Source: Bacteroidota bacterium
GTDB lineage: Bacteria > Bacteroidota > Bacteroidia > Chitinophagales > Chitinophagaceae
DNA: 15,256 nucleotides
NCBI GenBank assembly: GCA_947461015.1
Contig: CANHIR010000025.1
Span: forward strand, 1 to 15,256
Direction of reading: 5' to 3'
In this document: positions 1 through 9,556 of the stretch, one piece after another
Layout: each line of letters starts with the position of its first letter
Numbering within the stretch: position 1 is the first letter of the stretch
Program-made: the position numbers and the translations under genes
The notes under the pieces: generated by a model
The model's input: only the letters and a program-made list of their open reading frames with translations
The model's database searches: none
What the model was told of the DNA's origin: nothing

Positions 1-426
1 AAAGAGGATAGTGTTGAGTATTATGTAATAGATAAATCAGTATTGGATTCAAAAGCATTAAATGCATCTACTGTTGTTACAAAATATGGTTCGCTTCGGT
101 TTGAATTATTAGAAAATATTGATTTAACAAAAATTTCAAAGGAAGCAAATATTACTTATATAGATGTAAGTAAAATTAAGTGGCCCTTGCTTTTAAGAAC
201 TTGGACCGCCACAGATTATTTTTACCCTTTTGGATTAGGGAAAAAGAAAAAATTACATCAATTTTTATCAGACCTAAAATTAGGTCCTGCATTAAAAAAA
301 CAGGTCTTGGTATTAACTACAGGGAACCGTATAGTATCTGTGGTTGGGAAAAGATTGGATGACCGATTCAAAATAGGTCCAAATACCCCAATTTGTTTAA
401 AGATTACTTGGCAAGAATTACCCTAA
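1..426 (+). CDS. tilS: tRNA(Ile)-lysidine synthetase TilS, C-terminal part (5' end outside window)
   Basis: The reading frame is open from base 1 to the TAA at 424-426, so this is the last 141 residues of a longer gene; the TTG at 43 is an internal codon, not the start. The visible part matches the C-terminal domain of TilS: a Trp-rich lead (KWPLLLRTW), then DYFYPFGLGKKKKLHQFLSD, then a segment ending in VVGKRLDDRFKI. TilS is a cytoplasmic ATP-dependent enzyme that attaches lysine to C34 of the CAU-anticodon tRNA-Ile, switching its decoding from AUG to AUA. The C-terminal domain takes part in tRNA recognition; the N-terminal PP-loop catalytic domain lies outside the window, so catalytic residues cannot be checked. 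The 71 nt between this stop and the next gene hold no obvious terminator and no perfect -7 box; TTATTTTG at 445-452 is one mismatch away. Identification is confident from motif recognition. Confidence 0.9.
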   Translation, partial: KEDSVEYYVIDKSVLDSKALNASTVVTKYGSLRFELLENIDLTKISKEANITYIDVSKIKWPLLLRTWTATDYFYPFGLGKKKKLHQFLSDLKLGPALKKQVLVLTTGNRIVSVVGKRLDDRFKIGPNTPICLKITWQELP

Positions 427-497
427 TAGAGACATATTTTACCATTATTTTGATATTTTTATAGAGGCTCAGATGTATAAAAATATTTAATAATATA

Positions 498-3400
498 ATG
501 TCTTTTCAACCCATTACAAAATTGTTATTATTAATCATGTTTTGCATGGTTAGTAATTGTATGGTAAATGCACAAGACTTTTCAAATAAGGGGAAGGATT
601 TTTGGGTTGGTTATGGCAGCCATGTTTCTATGTACACAGGGACAGGTATTCCAAATACAACAGGTGGCCCTCAGGATTTGGTTTTATACTTCACCTCCGA
701 TCATGATGCTACTGTAACAGTGGAAATTCCATCGGTTGGTTATTTGAAAACGTATCCCGTAAAAGCAAACACAGTAACTGTTTCTGATGCAATTCCAAAA
801 ACGGGAACACAGGATGCAAGAATTACTGCCGAAGGTAAATCGGATAAAGGAATACATATTACATCCGACTATGCGATTATTGCATATGCACATATCTATA
901 ACAATAGTATTTCTGGGGCAAGTTTACTTTTCCCAACCAATACTTTAGGTCGTTCCTATTATTCCATAAACTATAAACAGGAATCTAACAGTCCTTTTTC
1001 TTATTGTTATGCTTATGTGATTGCTACTGAAGATTCAACCAACGTAGAAGTTATATTGAGTGCTAACACGGAAGGCGGATTTAAAAAAGGGGATACCATA
1101 AAAGTGGAACTAAACAAAGGGCAGATTTACAATGTATTTGGTAAAGTATTAAGTACAAGCGCAAGTGCTTCCACTGGAGAGGACTTAACAGGCACCCTAA
1201 TAAGATCGGTTGCTACGGCTACAAGTACTTGTAAAAGAATAGCCGTTTTTTCAGGTTCAGGTAAAATTGGAATTTATAATAACAATTCAAAGACTGCCGA
1301 TAATTATATTCAACAAGCCTTCCCGGCAAATGCATGGGGTAAAAAATATTTAACTGTGCCCACGGCAAAAATGACGAATAATATTTATAGGGTTGCAGTA
1401 AGTGATCCCGCGGCTGTGGTTAAATTGAATGGGGTTACTTTGCCATCAACTTCATTGGTGAATAATTTTTATTATGAATTTGTTTCAAATGCTGCAAATG
1501 GAATTGAAGCCGATTTGCCAATTATGGTTGCTCAGTACATTACTACTACCGGTAGTTATGGGAACAGTAATAATAACAATGGTGATCCTGAGATGATCTA
1601 TTTAAGCCCCATTGAACAAACTATAAATAAAGTAACCATTAACTCTACACCTTTTGCGAACATTGTAGATACTTTGCATTATGTAAATATTGTACTTCCC
1701 AAAGGGGCAACTGCTTCATTAAAAGTAGACGGGGTTACGCCCACAAATTTTGCCCCACATCCAGGGGATGCAAATTATGTTTACTATCAAGTTAATTTAC
1801 GTTCAGGTTCACATACGATAGTTGCGGATTCTGGATTTAATGCAATTGCATATGGTTATGGAAGTGTTGAAACCTATGGATATAATGCAGGGACCAATGT
1901 CATTGATTTATATCAAAAGCTAACTGTGAACAATCAGTTTGGTACTGTAAAGCTTCCTGCCACATGTAGAGGTACGCCATTTAAAGCTTCTATTACATTG
2001 CCTTACCAGCCGCTTTCTTTAGTATGGAATATTCCAAAGTATCCAAATATTCCACCTAACTATGCGCCAGTATATGATTCAACTTATATAGTGAATGGGA
2101 GAACTATTTATAGGTATACTTTAAATCAATATCTAACATATGATAGTATAGGGAATTATAATTTTCAAATTAAAGTATACAATCCAACAGGGGATGGATG
2201 CAGCGGTGAGCAAATTATAGATTTTGAACTGGTAGTGTATAAACCACCTGCCGCCAATTATTCTTTAAAGAGTGCACATTGTTTAGGGGACAGTTTATAT
2301 TTAAGTGATAATTCATTGATTGGACCAGATGATAGAAAGTTAATTGCATATAATTGGAAAGTAGGAACGGCTCCTTTTGTAAATGCAAAAAATTATACTT
2401 CAAAATCTACCATTGCCGGGACTATTCCTGTTCAATATTTTGTTATCACAGATATAGGTTGTTTGAGTGATACACTTTTGACTGAGGTGAAAATTGACAG
2501 TATTCCTATTGATAATTTTATTTTGCAGCCAATAAAATGCTTAGGGAAGGATATGTTATTTACAGATAGTTCATATGCAAAAAGAGGAACTACTATATCA
2601 AAGTGGATATGGAATTTCGGAGACGGAAAGATAGATAGTTTAAATTCCAATAGTCCTGTTCGTCATACTTATGATTCTGCCAAAAATTATGATGTTCATT
2701 TAACATTACAAACCTCAAATGGCTGTACTGTGGATACGATAAAAAATTTTAAAGTTAATCCCAATCCATTGGTTGGCTTTATGCTTCCTAAAATATGTTT
2801 GAGAGATGCCTATGCAGAATTTACCGATACTACTAGCATTGCAGACCGCACAAATAGCTTTAAATACCTTTGGAATTTTGGCGAACCTCTTAATACGCTG
2901 TCGCCAAATACAAGTTCGGATCAAAATCCGAGGCATCGATATTTAAATCCGGGGACGTATCAAGTAAATGAAAAAGTTACTAGTGTAAATGGTTGTGTGG
3001 CAGATACAACCATGTCATTTACTGTGAATGGATCATTCCCTAAATCAAACTTTACTATTATTGATTCGTCAGCTTTGTGTTCAAATTTACCTGTTCAATT
3101 AAATAACACATCTACTGTGGATATAGGATCTATTGGGAAATTGGTTATTTATTGGGACTATGCAAATAATCCATTAGATACCACTATTGATAATAGTCCA
3201 ACGATTAATAAAATTTATAAACACAATTTTTCTAATTTTCATTTTCCGGATAAAATGAAGTATAATATTAAACTCGTTTCTTTTTCAGGGGGTACCTGCT
3301 CTGATGAAAAAACAGATTCTATAAATATTGTACCTCCTCCACAAAGTTTTAGTATCACTTCCTCTAAGGATTATTTATGTGTTAAAGACTCTATTGCGTT

Positions 3401-4598
3401 CACGCCAAACATAACAGGTGGTACACCTGCTTATACATATCAATGGAATGTAGACAACGCAGCAGCTAGTATTAAAAATAACATTTTAACTGGAATTTCT
3501 AAAGGTACAGTTAAGGTGTCTGTTAAAGTAAAAGACACAAAACAATGTTTATATAATTATGACCAAATTAAATCAATAGAAGTTAGAGATCTCCCTATTT
3601 CAAAAATACAAGCTAGAGATACCAACATATGTAACCAAGATCCGGTTGTATTGACTGCACAAACAAGTAATCAATATAAATGGTATTTGAATAATGCATT
3701 GTATACTTCAACAATTGTGGATACTTTAGCTACTACTAAACCTGGTTTTTATAAATTACAAGTAAATGATGGATTTTGCAATTCATTGTTTTCAGATTCA
3801 TTGCAAATTTATCAATACATTATCCCAAAATTTACATTTAGCAATACAAAATACATTTGTGTAAACTCACCTGTAAGAATTGTAATGAATGATATCATTC
3901 CAAAAGGCACTCATTTTTTATGGAATTTTGGAGACACTACTTCTTCTACTTCTTTAAATCCCCAAACCCATAATTACAATAAAAAGGGTGGATACAGCAT
4001 AGGCTTAACTTATACAAATGACTATTGTCCAAAATACAATGGCAATGTAATGGGGGATTCAATACTGGTTGTTGATCCATTAAAAGGAGGAAGTTATAGC
4101 ATGTTTGTCTTATTAGGGGTTGATACCTTATTAACTAAAATTAAATTGGATTCAGGTTACACTTCATATGCCTGGTCTCCAGGGATTTATTTGTCTAATC
4201 CTACTATTGCAAATCCTATTTTTAATGGAATGCAAACCACGGATTATTTATTAACCAGAACCGATACAGCGAGTAACTGCCAAATTGTAGATAACTATCG
4301 TATTGTTGTAACCGGAGACGTTTTGGTGGTAATACCAAAAGCGTTTACTCCGAACAGAGATGGATTAAATGATGTACTAAAAATAGAATATGGTGTTGGT
4401 GTAAAGACCTTTAATTATATTAAAATATTTAATCGTTGGGGTAACATTGTCTTCGAATCAAATAATGTAAATGCAAGTTGGGATGGGAGGTATAATGGCA
4501 GGGATCAGGAAATGGATGCCTATACTTATTTAATTGATTATATTACATTTAAAAATGAGCATATTTCCAAGACAGGCTCAGTCATTTTAATAAGATAA
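498..4598 (+). CDS. Secreted IgGFc-binding/Ig-like (PKD) repeat protein with type B T9SS C-terminal domain (paralogue 1)
   Basis: This is a 1366-aa exported surface protein. Residues 1-25 form a signal peptide (hydrophobic LLLLIMFCMV, predicted cleavage NA|Q at 25/26). Residues about 30-470 resemble the IgGFc-binding protein N-terminal domain, with GKDFWVGYG near the start, ATEDST at 176-181, and LNKGQ. Then come eight cysteine-bracketed Ig/PKD-like modules; paired Cys are at 490/568, 595/655, 681/743, 767/833, 861/934, 961/1017, 1045/1094 and 1121/1177. PKD-type WNFGD cores are visible at W703 and W1142. Residues 1278-1366 are the gliding-motility-associated CHU_C domain (PKAFTPNRDGLND, WDGRYNG, TYLIDY, ending ILIR), which in this phylum sends proteins through the T9SS. 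The ATG at 498 directly precedes a good signal peptide. The gene abuts the PorP/SprF gene, giving an operon. The function is likely adhesion or a surface structure; the ligand is unknown. SNC at 19-21 is not a valid lipobox. Confidence 0.88.
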   Translation: MSFQPITKLLLLIMFCMVSNCMVNAQDFSNKGKDFWVGYGSHVSMYTGTGIPNTTGGPQDLVLYFTSDHDATVTVEIPSVGYLKTYPVKANTVTVSDAIPKTGTQDARITAEGKSDKGIHITSDYAIIAYAHIYNNSISGASLLFPTNTLGRSYYSINYKQESNSPFSYCYAYVIATEDSTNVEVILSANTEGGFKKGDTIKVELNKGQIYNVFGKVLSTSASASTGEDLTGTLIRSVATATSTCKRIAVFSGSGKIGIYNNNSKTADNYIQQAFPANAWGKKYLTVPTAKMTNNIYRVAVSDPAAVVKLNGVTLPSTSLVNNFYYEFVSNAANGIEADLPIMVAQYITTTGSYGNSNNNNGDPEMIYLSPIEQTINKVTINSTPFANIVDTLHYVNIVLPKGATASLKVDGVTPTNFAPHPGDANYVYYQVNLRSGSHTIVADSGFNAIAYGYGSVETYGYNAGTNVIDLYQKLTVNNQFGTVKLPATCRGTPFKASITLPYQPLSLVWNIPKYPNIPPNYAPVYDSTYIVNGRTIYRYTLNQYLTYDSIGNYNFQIKVYNPTGDGCSGEQIIDFELVVYKPPAANYSLKSAHCLGDSLYLSDNSLIGPDDRKLIAYNWKVGTAPFVNAKNYTSKSTIAGTIPVQYFVITDIGCLSDTLLTEVKIDSIPIDNFILQPIKCLGKDMLFTDSSYAKRGTTISKWIWNFGDGKIDSLNSNSPVRHTYDSAKNYDVHLTLQTSNGCTVDTIKNFKVNPNPLVGFMLPKICLRDAYAEFTDTTSIADRTNSFKYLWNFGEPLNTLSPNTSSDQNPRHRYLNPGTYQVNEKVTSVNGCVADTTMSFTVNGSFPKSNFTIIDSSALCSNLPVQLNNTSTVDIGSIGKLVIYWDYANNPLDTTIDNSPTINKIYKHNFSNFHFPDKMKYNIKLVSFSGGTCSDEKTDSINIVPPPQSFSITSSKDYLCVKDSIAFTPNITGGTPAYTYQWNVDNAAASIKNNILTGISKGTVKVSVKVKDTKQCLYNYDQIKSIEVRDLPISKIQARDTNICNQDPVVLTAQTSNQYKWYLNNALYTSTIVDTLATTKPGFYKLQVNDGFCNSLFSDSLQIYQYIIPKFTFSNTKYICVNSPVRIVMNDIIPKGTHFLWNFGDTTSSTSLNPQTHNYNKKGGYSIGLTYTNDYCPKYNGNVMGDSILVVDPLKGGSYSMFVLLGVDTLLTKIKLDSGYTSYAWSPGIYLSNPTIANPIFNGMQTTDYLLTRTDTASNCQIVDNYRIVVTGDVLVVIPKAFTPNRDGLNDVLKIEYGVGVKTFNYIKIFNRWGNIVFESNNVNASWDGRYNGRDQEMDAYTYLIDYITFKNEHISKTGSVILIR

Positions 4599-5603
4599 AT
4601 GAATCATAAATTTAAAATACTTGTCTTTGTTATTGCCTTCATTTATGGTGGCAATTGTTTTGGGCAAACTCCATTTATGTCACAGCCATTTGTCGCCACA
4701 AAATTCTTTAATCCAGCAACAGTTGGTTTCGGAGACAATAATCAATTTCAGAGTTTTTATAGAAATCAATTTTCTGGTGTTGGTGATCCTTATAGAACCC
4801 TTGGCGTTGGAGCAGATTTTGCGTTGTTTAAAAATGAAGAAAATGACGGGTTTAATAATTTTGGAATGGGAATACAAGCGGTTTCTGAACAGGTTTTGAA
4901 TGGCATTTTAAAAACCAATGAAATTACATTTAGTTTAGCCAATAGAGTTTTTTTGGATAAAGATAGAACGCGTTATATTTCGCTAGGTATAAGCACAACT
5001 ATGATAAATAGAAATATTGACCGCAATGCGCTCACTTTTGGGGATCAATATAATTCGGGTAGATTGTTTAATCCTACAAGTATGGAAGCTATTGGGGATT
5101 TTCCTGTTAAATTTTCAACGAATGGTGGTGTGATGTATACCCAATTTTCACCAGAAACTTTCTTACAATTCGGAGGCAGTACTTATTATATTAACAGAAG
5201 CTCAAATACACAGGTGTATGGGAACTATAATCAGACATTTCAATTTATTTCTACTTTGAATTTTGAAAAAAAGTTATTTGATGAAAAAACGTTTTTTGTG
5301 CATGCCAATTATCAAAATAGGACAGAAGCGGAGTTTTTCTACTTGGGTGGTGCAATAGGGCTGCCCATTCAATCTTATTATGAAAAAAATAATCGATTGT
5401 ATTTAGGCTGCTTTTATCGTTCAAGTGATGCGTTGGTTCCTTATGTTGGAATGCTTTACAATAAATATAAAATAGGGGTGACCTATGATGTATATAAGAA
5501 TAAAATGACATTATCCAACTTACATCCTCAAACATTGGAATTTACATTATCTACATATTTAGGCAGGAACAGTTCAAAAAACTTGAAAAGTATATTCAAC
5601 TAA
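4599..5603 (+). CDS. PorP/SprF family type IX secretion system membrane protein
   Basis: This is a 334-aa outer-membrane beta-barrel-type protein. Residues 1-22 are a signal peptide (predicted cleavage CFG|Q). The mature start (QTPFMSQPFVATKFFNPA) and the following RNQFSGVGDPYRTLGVGAD are typical of the PorP/SprF family: a short N-terminal stretch with a conserved Asn-Pro-Ala, then an R-x-Q-F segment and repeated amphipathic beta strands rich in aromatic residues. Length is normal for the family. The start ATG (4599-4601) touches the TAA of the preceding CHU_C protein with no spacer, so translation is probably coupled. In Flavobacterium johnsoniae, SprF is encoded next to the type B substrate SprB and is needed for its surface export; from that precedent I infer that this protein serves one or both flanking CHU_C proteins. 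It is not the core PorP of the secretion machine by any evidence here, so no symbol is given. Confidence 0.88.
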   Translation: MNHKFKILVFVIAFIYGGNCFGQTPFMSQPFVATKFFNPATVGFGDNNQFQSFYRNQFSGVGDPYRTLGVGADFALFKNEENDGFNNFGMGIQAVSEQVLNGILKTNEITFSLANRVFLDKDRTRYISLGISTTMINRNIDRNALTFGDQYNSGRLFNPTSMEAIGDFPVKFSTNGGVMYTQFSPETFLQFGGSTYYINRSSNTQVYGNYNQTFQFISTLNFEKKLFDEKTFFVHANYQNRTEAEFFYLGGAIGLPIQSYYEKNNRLYLGCFYRSSDALVPYVGMLYNKYKIGVTYDVYKNKMTLSNLHPQTLEFTLSTYLGRNSSKNLKSIFN

Positions 5604-5604
5604 T

Positions 5605-8600
5605 TTGAATAGAAAATTATTTTATATTATCATTGGATTGTTATTATCAATTCAAAATTTTGCTCAAACTGATACTGAATTTTGGTTTGCAGCACCTGCA
5701 ATTACACCTGGACACGAAAATAAACCTATTGTATTGAGAATGACAAGTTACAGTAAGCCTGCAATTGTTACTATTTCTCAACCAGCCAATCCTGCATTTG
5801 AACCCATTATTATAAACTTGAATAGTAATTCAACAGTCACAAGAGATATTACTAGTTATTTGAATTCTATTGAAACAAAACCAAGTGGAACAATTGTTAA
5901 TACTGGTATAAAAATTAGCGCTACCGCAAATATCTCTGCTTATTATGAAGTGGGCACTTTTTATAATCCAGAAATATTCCCTTTAAAAGGAAGTAATGCA
6001 AAAGGAAATAATTTTATTATTCCTTCGCAAATGGATTTATTTAATCAAGGTTCGATTACGCCTATTCCAAATAATGGTTTTGTTATTGTTGCCACGGAGG
6101 ATAATACAGTTGTTGATATTAATTTAAAACAACCTGATGGGAATGGACATCCAATTGGTACATTCCAAGTTATATTAAACAAAGGACAAACCTATGCAGT
6201 AATTGGAAGTAGTACGAATGGTTTATTGCACTTAGGGGGTACTCAAGTAAAATCTAATAAGGCTATATGTATCACTATTTTTGACGATTCCATTTTGTTA
6301 GATGGTAGTTTTGATTTAGCAGGCGATCAAATTGTTCCTGTAGGTAATACGGGGACAGAATTCATTATTGTAAGAGGAGCGCTAAATGGGAGGTCATTGC
6401 CAAGTAACACTGATTTTTATTATATTTTTGCAACAGAGGATGGGACTGCTATTTATGAAAGTGGATCTGTCATTGCTGTAGCAACCATTAATAAAGGAGA
6501 TTTTTACAAAGGGCAATTAAGTGGGAATAGTGTATATATTAATAGTTCAAAACCAGTTTATGTTTTGCAATTTACAGGAGTAGGCACCGAAGTTACGGAG
6601 ACTTCTCTCCCTAGCATTAAATGTACAGGTTCTGATGTAGTAAGTTTTGTTAGATCTACCAATGAATTATTTTATCTTAACTTGATTTGCAAAGCGGAGG
6701 ATGTAAATAATTTTAGCTTGAATGGATCCACTGGTATTATAAATGCAAATTTATTTTTTGATGTCCCTGGTGCGACGGGTTGGAAAGCGGCAAGAATTAA
6801 TACGACGAATTTACCTACACTTAATACATTAATTCCAAATGGAGTAGCTACTTCGATTAGTAATAGTTCGGGATTGTTTCACCTAGGTTTTTTAAATGGA
6901 GGGGGAAGCTCAGGGGCAAGACTAGGTTATTTTTCCAATTATAGTAAAGTAGCCATGACGCCCAATTTAGTTACAAGTTCTTGTTTAGGTAGCGATATCC
7001 AATTGGCGGCGAAGCAATTAAATAATGTTATTTATAATTGGACGGGACCTAAAAATTTCACGAGTTCCATTTACAATCCAGTTATACCTAAAGCGACTTT
7101 ACTAGATTCAGGTTATTATTATGTTCAGGCAACAGTTCCTGGTTGTGGGACTTCATTGGACAGTATACGTATCACAATTAATCCTTTGCCAACCATCCAA
7201 TTGGTAAAATCCCTGGATACGGTTTGTTTAGGAAATAGTAAATCCATTCATTTTTCAATGACGGGGAAAGCTCCCTGGAATTTAGTATATACAGATGGAG
7301 TTAAAAGGGATACTTTAAAAAATATAATAAATGTAAACTCCAGTTTCTCAGTTAAGCCTCCTGTTTCAACAATCTATCAAATTAAAAACTTAATTGACTC
7401 AAATGCCTGTGCTTTGGATGCTGCAAGCTTAGTGTATGATACCCTTAAAGTAAACGCCTTGCCTGTAGCGAATTTTAATTACTCATCTATACGGTGTGAA
7501 AAAAATGCAATTACATTTACGGATCAATCTTCTGCAAATTTAGATACCTTATCAAAATGGTATTGGGACATGGGCAATGGGATTAAATATGCGCTAAATA
7601 GCCCCAATGCTTTTAATAACTTATATACAAACTGGGGAAAAGATACAGTAAAGTTGATGGTAGAATCCAGTTTGGGTTGTAAGAGTGATACTTTGGTAAA
7701 AGTAATTACCATAAATCCATTACCCCTAGTTGGTTTTACCATTCCCAATGTATGTTTGGATGGAGGAAAGGCTGTTTTTAATGATACAACAAAATATAAA
7801 GCAAGTCCAACTGGGTTTACTTATCAATGGAACTTTAATGCTGGAGGGGCACCAATCACTCCTGGCCCCACTTTTTCTGCTGCGCAAGCAAGTTTAAAAA
7901 GTCCTGCTGTATTATATAATATTGGAGGAGATTATCAGGTGCAATTAAAAGTAACGACAAGTGATGGTTGTTTGGATTCTTTAACACAAGCATTTACCAT
8001 TAATGGCTCTTTTCCTAAAGCTAGTTTTACTGTTTTAAAAAATACAACACTATGTAGTAATGAGGCAGTTGTAATTAAGGACAGCTCTTGGGTATATCCT
8101 GGCAAGGTAGGCGTTTTGCATATTTTTTGGGGAGATGGGAAAGACACCATTATAAATGATAGTAAAATTGGCAATTTTTATTCCCATTTATATGGTAATG
8201 CAGTAGCGAACAATAATTATAATATTCAGGTACAAGCATATTCTGGGGGCACTTGTAATGATAATATGTCAAAATCTATTGAAATTGTAAAACCACCAAC
8301 AAGTGTATCATTGCAAACGGATAAAAATTATGTTTGTATTAATGATTCAATGCTCATTGTTCAAACCATAAATGGTGGTGTTCCTCCATTTAATTATCTG
8401 TTAAGTTCAGACAATGCGAGCGCATACATAAAGGGGAATAAAATTTATGGATTAACCAACGGTGATGTAAAAGTGGGGATGAAAGTAACCGACGCTAAAA
8501 ACTGTATATACGATTATACCAACTTATTAAATTTGAACCTTCCTGTGCTGCCCATAGCAACATTAATAGTAAAAGATACAGTGGTTTGTAATGGAGATGC

Positions 8601-9555
8601 TGTAACCCTTAAAGGCCAGGGAGCAAGTATTTTTAAGTGGTATAATAATGGTTCGTTATTAGCTACCACTAACTATGATAGTTTAAATATAAGTAAGGCT
8701 GGTAATTATAGTTTAGTAGTAAATGATGGAAAATGCAACTCCTTGCCAACGAATGTTTTCCCAATTATTGAATTTAACGTTCCAAAATATAATTTCTCTT
8801 ATTATAATTTATCCTGTACCAATGCAGATGTAATTATTGTAAGCAATGCAATAGATCAACCTAAATTACATTATGCTTGGAATTTTGGGGACAGTAGTTA
8901 TTTTTATAAAGCCAATCCTATTTCACATAATTTTAAAAAAGTGGGTAAGTATGTCGTTTCATTAAATGTAACAAACGACTTTTGTCCTAAATATAATTAT
9001 GCTTTAGTAGGGGACTCTTTACAAATTGTTGAACCTTTACCACCTGCAAATTTCACTTTATTTGTATTAGCCAATCAGGATACTATTTTAAGTCCTAAAA
9101 GAATTGCTCCTGGGTATTCTCAATATACCTGGATACCGGCTTTTAATTTAAACAACCCCAATATTCAAAATCCTACATTTAACGGGGCTCGTGATATTAA
9201 TTACACTTTGCAGATAATAAATCCTTTAACAGGTTGTAAAATTTTAGATGTATATAACTTAGATGTTTCAACGGATGTGGTGGTGAATGTGCCCAAAGCC
9301 TTTACGCCTAACCGAGATAATTTAAACGACTTAATAAAAATTGAATATGGGGCGGGTGTAAAAGCCTTAAAAACCTTTACTATTTTTAATAGGTTTGGTA
9401 AAATTGTATTTCAAACCAATGATATTACCAAAGGTTGGGATGGAAGATACAATGGGTATGATCAAGAGATGGATGGCTATACCTATTTAATAGACTATGT
9501 GACATATAAGGATGTACCCATGCGTAAAACGGGTTCTTTTATTTTGATGCGCTAA
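5605..9555 (+). CDS. Secreted IgGFc-binding/Ig-like (PKD) repeat protein with type B T9SS C-terminal domain (paralogue 2)
   Basis: This 1316-aa exported protein is a paralogue of the one at 498-4598. The start is TTG at 5605: an in-frame TGA lies at 5584-5586, no ATG falls between, and the TTG leads straight into a signal peptide (residues 1-20, cleavage NFA|Q), whereas the first internal Met lies well inside the mature protein. Residues about 22-450 are IgGFc-binding-like (TEFWFAAPA, ATEDNT at 163-168, LNKGQ). Eight Cys-bracketed Ig/PKD-like modules follow (pairs 460/514, 541/602, 631/692, 717/789, 817/884, 911/967, 995/1044, 1071/1127), with a PKD WNFGD core at W1092. A CHU_C domain fills about 1228-1316 (PKAFTPNRDNLND, WDGRYNG, ending ILMR). 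In the C-terminal domain 57 of 88 residues match paralogue 1 by hand count. It starts 1 nt after the PorP/SprF stop. It probably shares that partner for export; the ligand is unknown. Confidence 0.87.
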   Translation: MNRKLFYIIIGLLLSIQNFAQTDTEFWFAAPAITPGHENKPIVLRMTSYSKPAIVTISQPANPAFEPIIINLNSNSTVTRDITSYLNSIETKPSGTIVNTGIKISATANISAYYEVGTFYNPEIFPLKGSNAKGNNFIIPSQMDLFNQGSITPIPNNGFVIVATEDNTVVDINLKQPDGNGHPIGTFQVILNKGQTYAVIGSSTNGLLHLGGTQVKSNKAICITIFDDSILLDGSFDLAGDQIVPVGNTGTEFIIVRGALNGRSLPSNTDFYYIFATEDGTAIYESGSVIAVATINKGDFYKGQLSGNSVYINSSKPVYVLQFTGVGTEVTETSLPSIKCTGSDVVSFVRSTNELFYLNLICKAEDVNNFSLNGSTGIINANLFFDVPGATGWKAARINTTNLPTLNTLIPNGVATSISNSSGLFHLGFLNGGGSSGARLGYFSNYSKVAMTPNLVTSSCLGSDIQLAAKQLNNVIYNWTGPKNFTSSIYNPVIPKATLLDSGYYYVQATVPGCGTSLDSIRITINPLPTIQLVKSLDTVCLGNSKSIHFSMTGKAPWNLVYTDGVKRDTLKNIINVNSSFSVKPPVSTIYQIKNLIDSNACALDAASLVYDTLKVNALPVANFNYSSIRCEKNAITFTDQSSANLDTLSKWYWDMGNGIKYALNSPNAFNNLYTNWGKDTVKLMVESSLGCKSDTLVKVITINPLPLVGFTIPNVCLDGGKAVFNDTTKYKASPTGFTYQWNFNAGGAPITPGPTFSAAQASLKSPAVLYNIGGDYQVQLKVTTSDGCLDSLTQAFTINGSFPKASFTVLKNTTLCSNEAVVIKDSSWVYPGKVGVLHIFWGDGKDTIINDSKIGNFYSHLYGNAVANNNYNIQVQAYSGGTCNDNMSKSIEIVKPPTSVSLQTDKNYVCINDSMLIVQTINGGVPPFNYLLSSDNASAYIKGNKIYGLTNGDVKVGMKVTDAKNCIYDYTNLLNLNLPVLPIATLIVKDTVVCNGDAVTLKGQGASIFKWYNNGSLLATTNYDSLNISKAGNYSLVVNDGKCNSLPTNVFPIIEFNVPKYNFSYYNLSCTNADVIIVSNAIDQPKLHYAWNFGDSSYFYKANPISHNFKKVGKYVVSLNVTNDFCPKYNYALVGDSLQIVEPLPPANFTLFVLANQDTILSPKRIAPGYSQYTWIPAFNLNNPNIQNPTFNGARDINYTLQIINPLTGCKILDVYNLDVSTDVVVNVPKAFTPNRDNLNDLIKIEYGAGVKALKTFTIFNRFGKIVFQTNDITKGWDGRYNGYDQEMDGYTYLIDYVTYKDVPMRKTGSFILMR

Positions 9556-9556
9556 A

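Noticed and set aside
684..893. Small antisense reading frames inside the large surface-protein genes (for example here, and 2215-2403, 5251-5535, 7935-8174)
   Set aside because: They lie opposite strongly supported coding sequence, have no start signals or recognisable domains, and their composition looks like the shadow of the sense strand.
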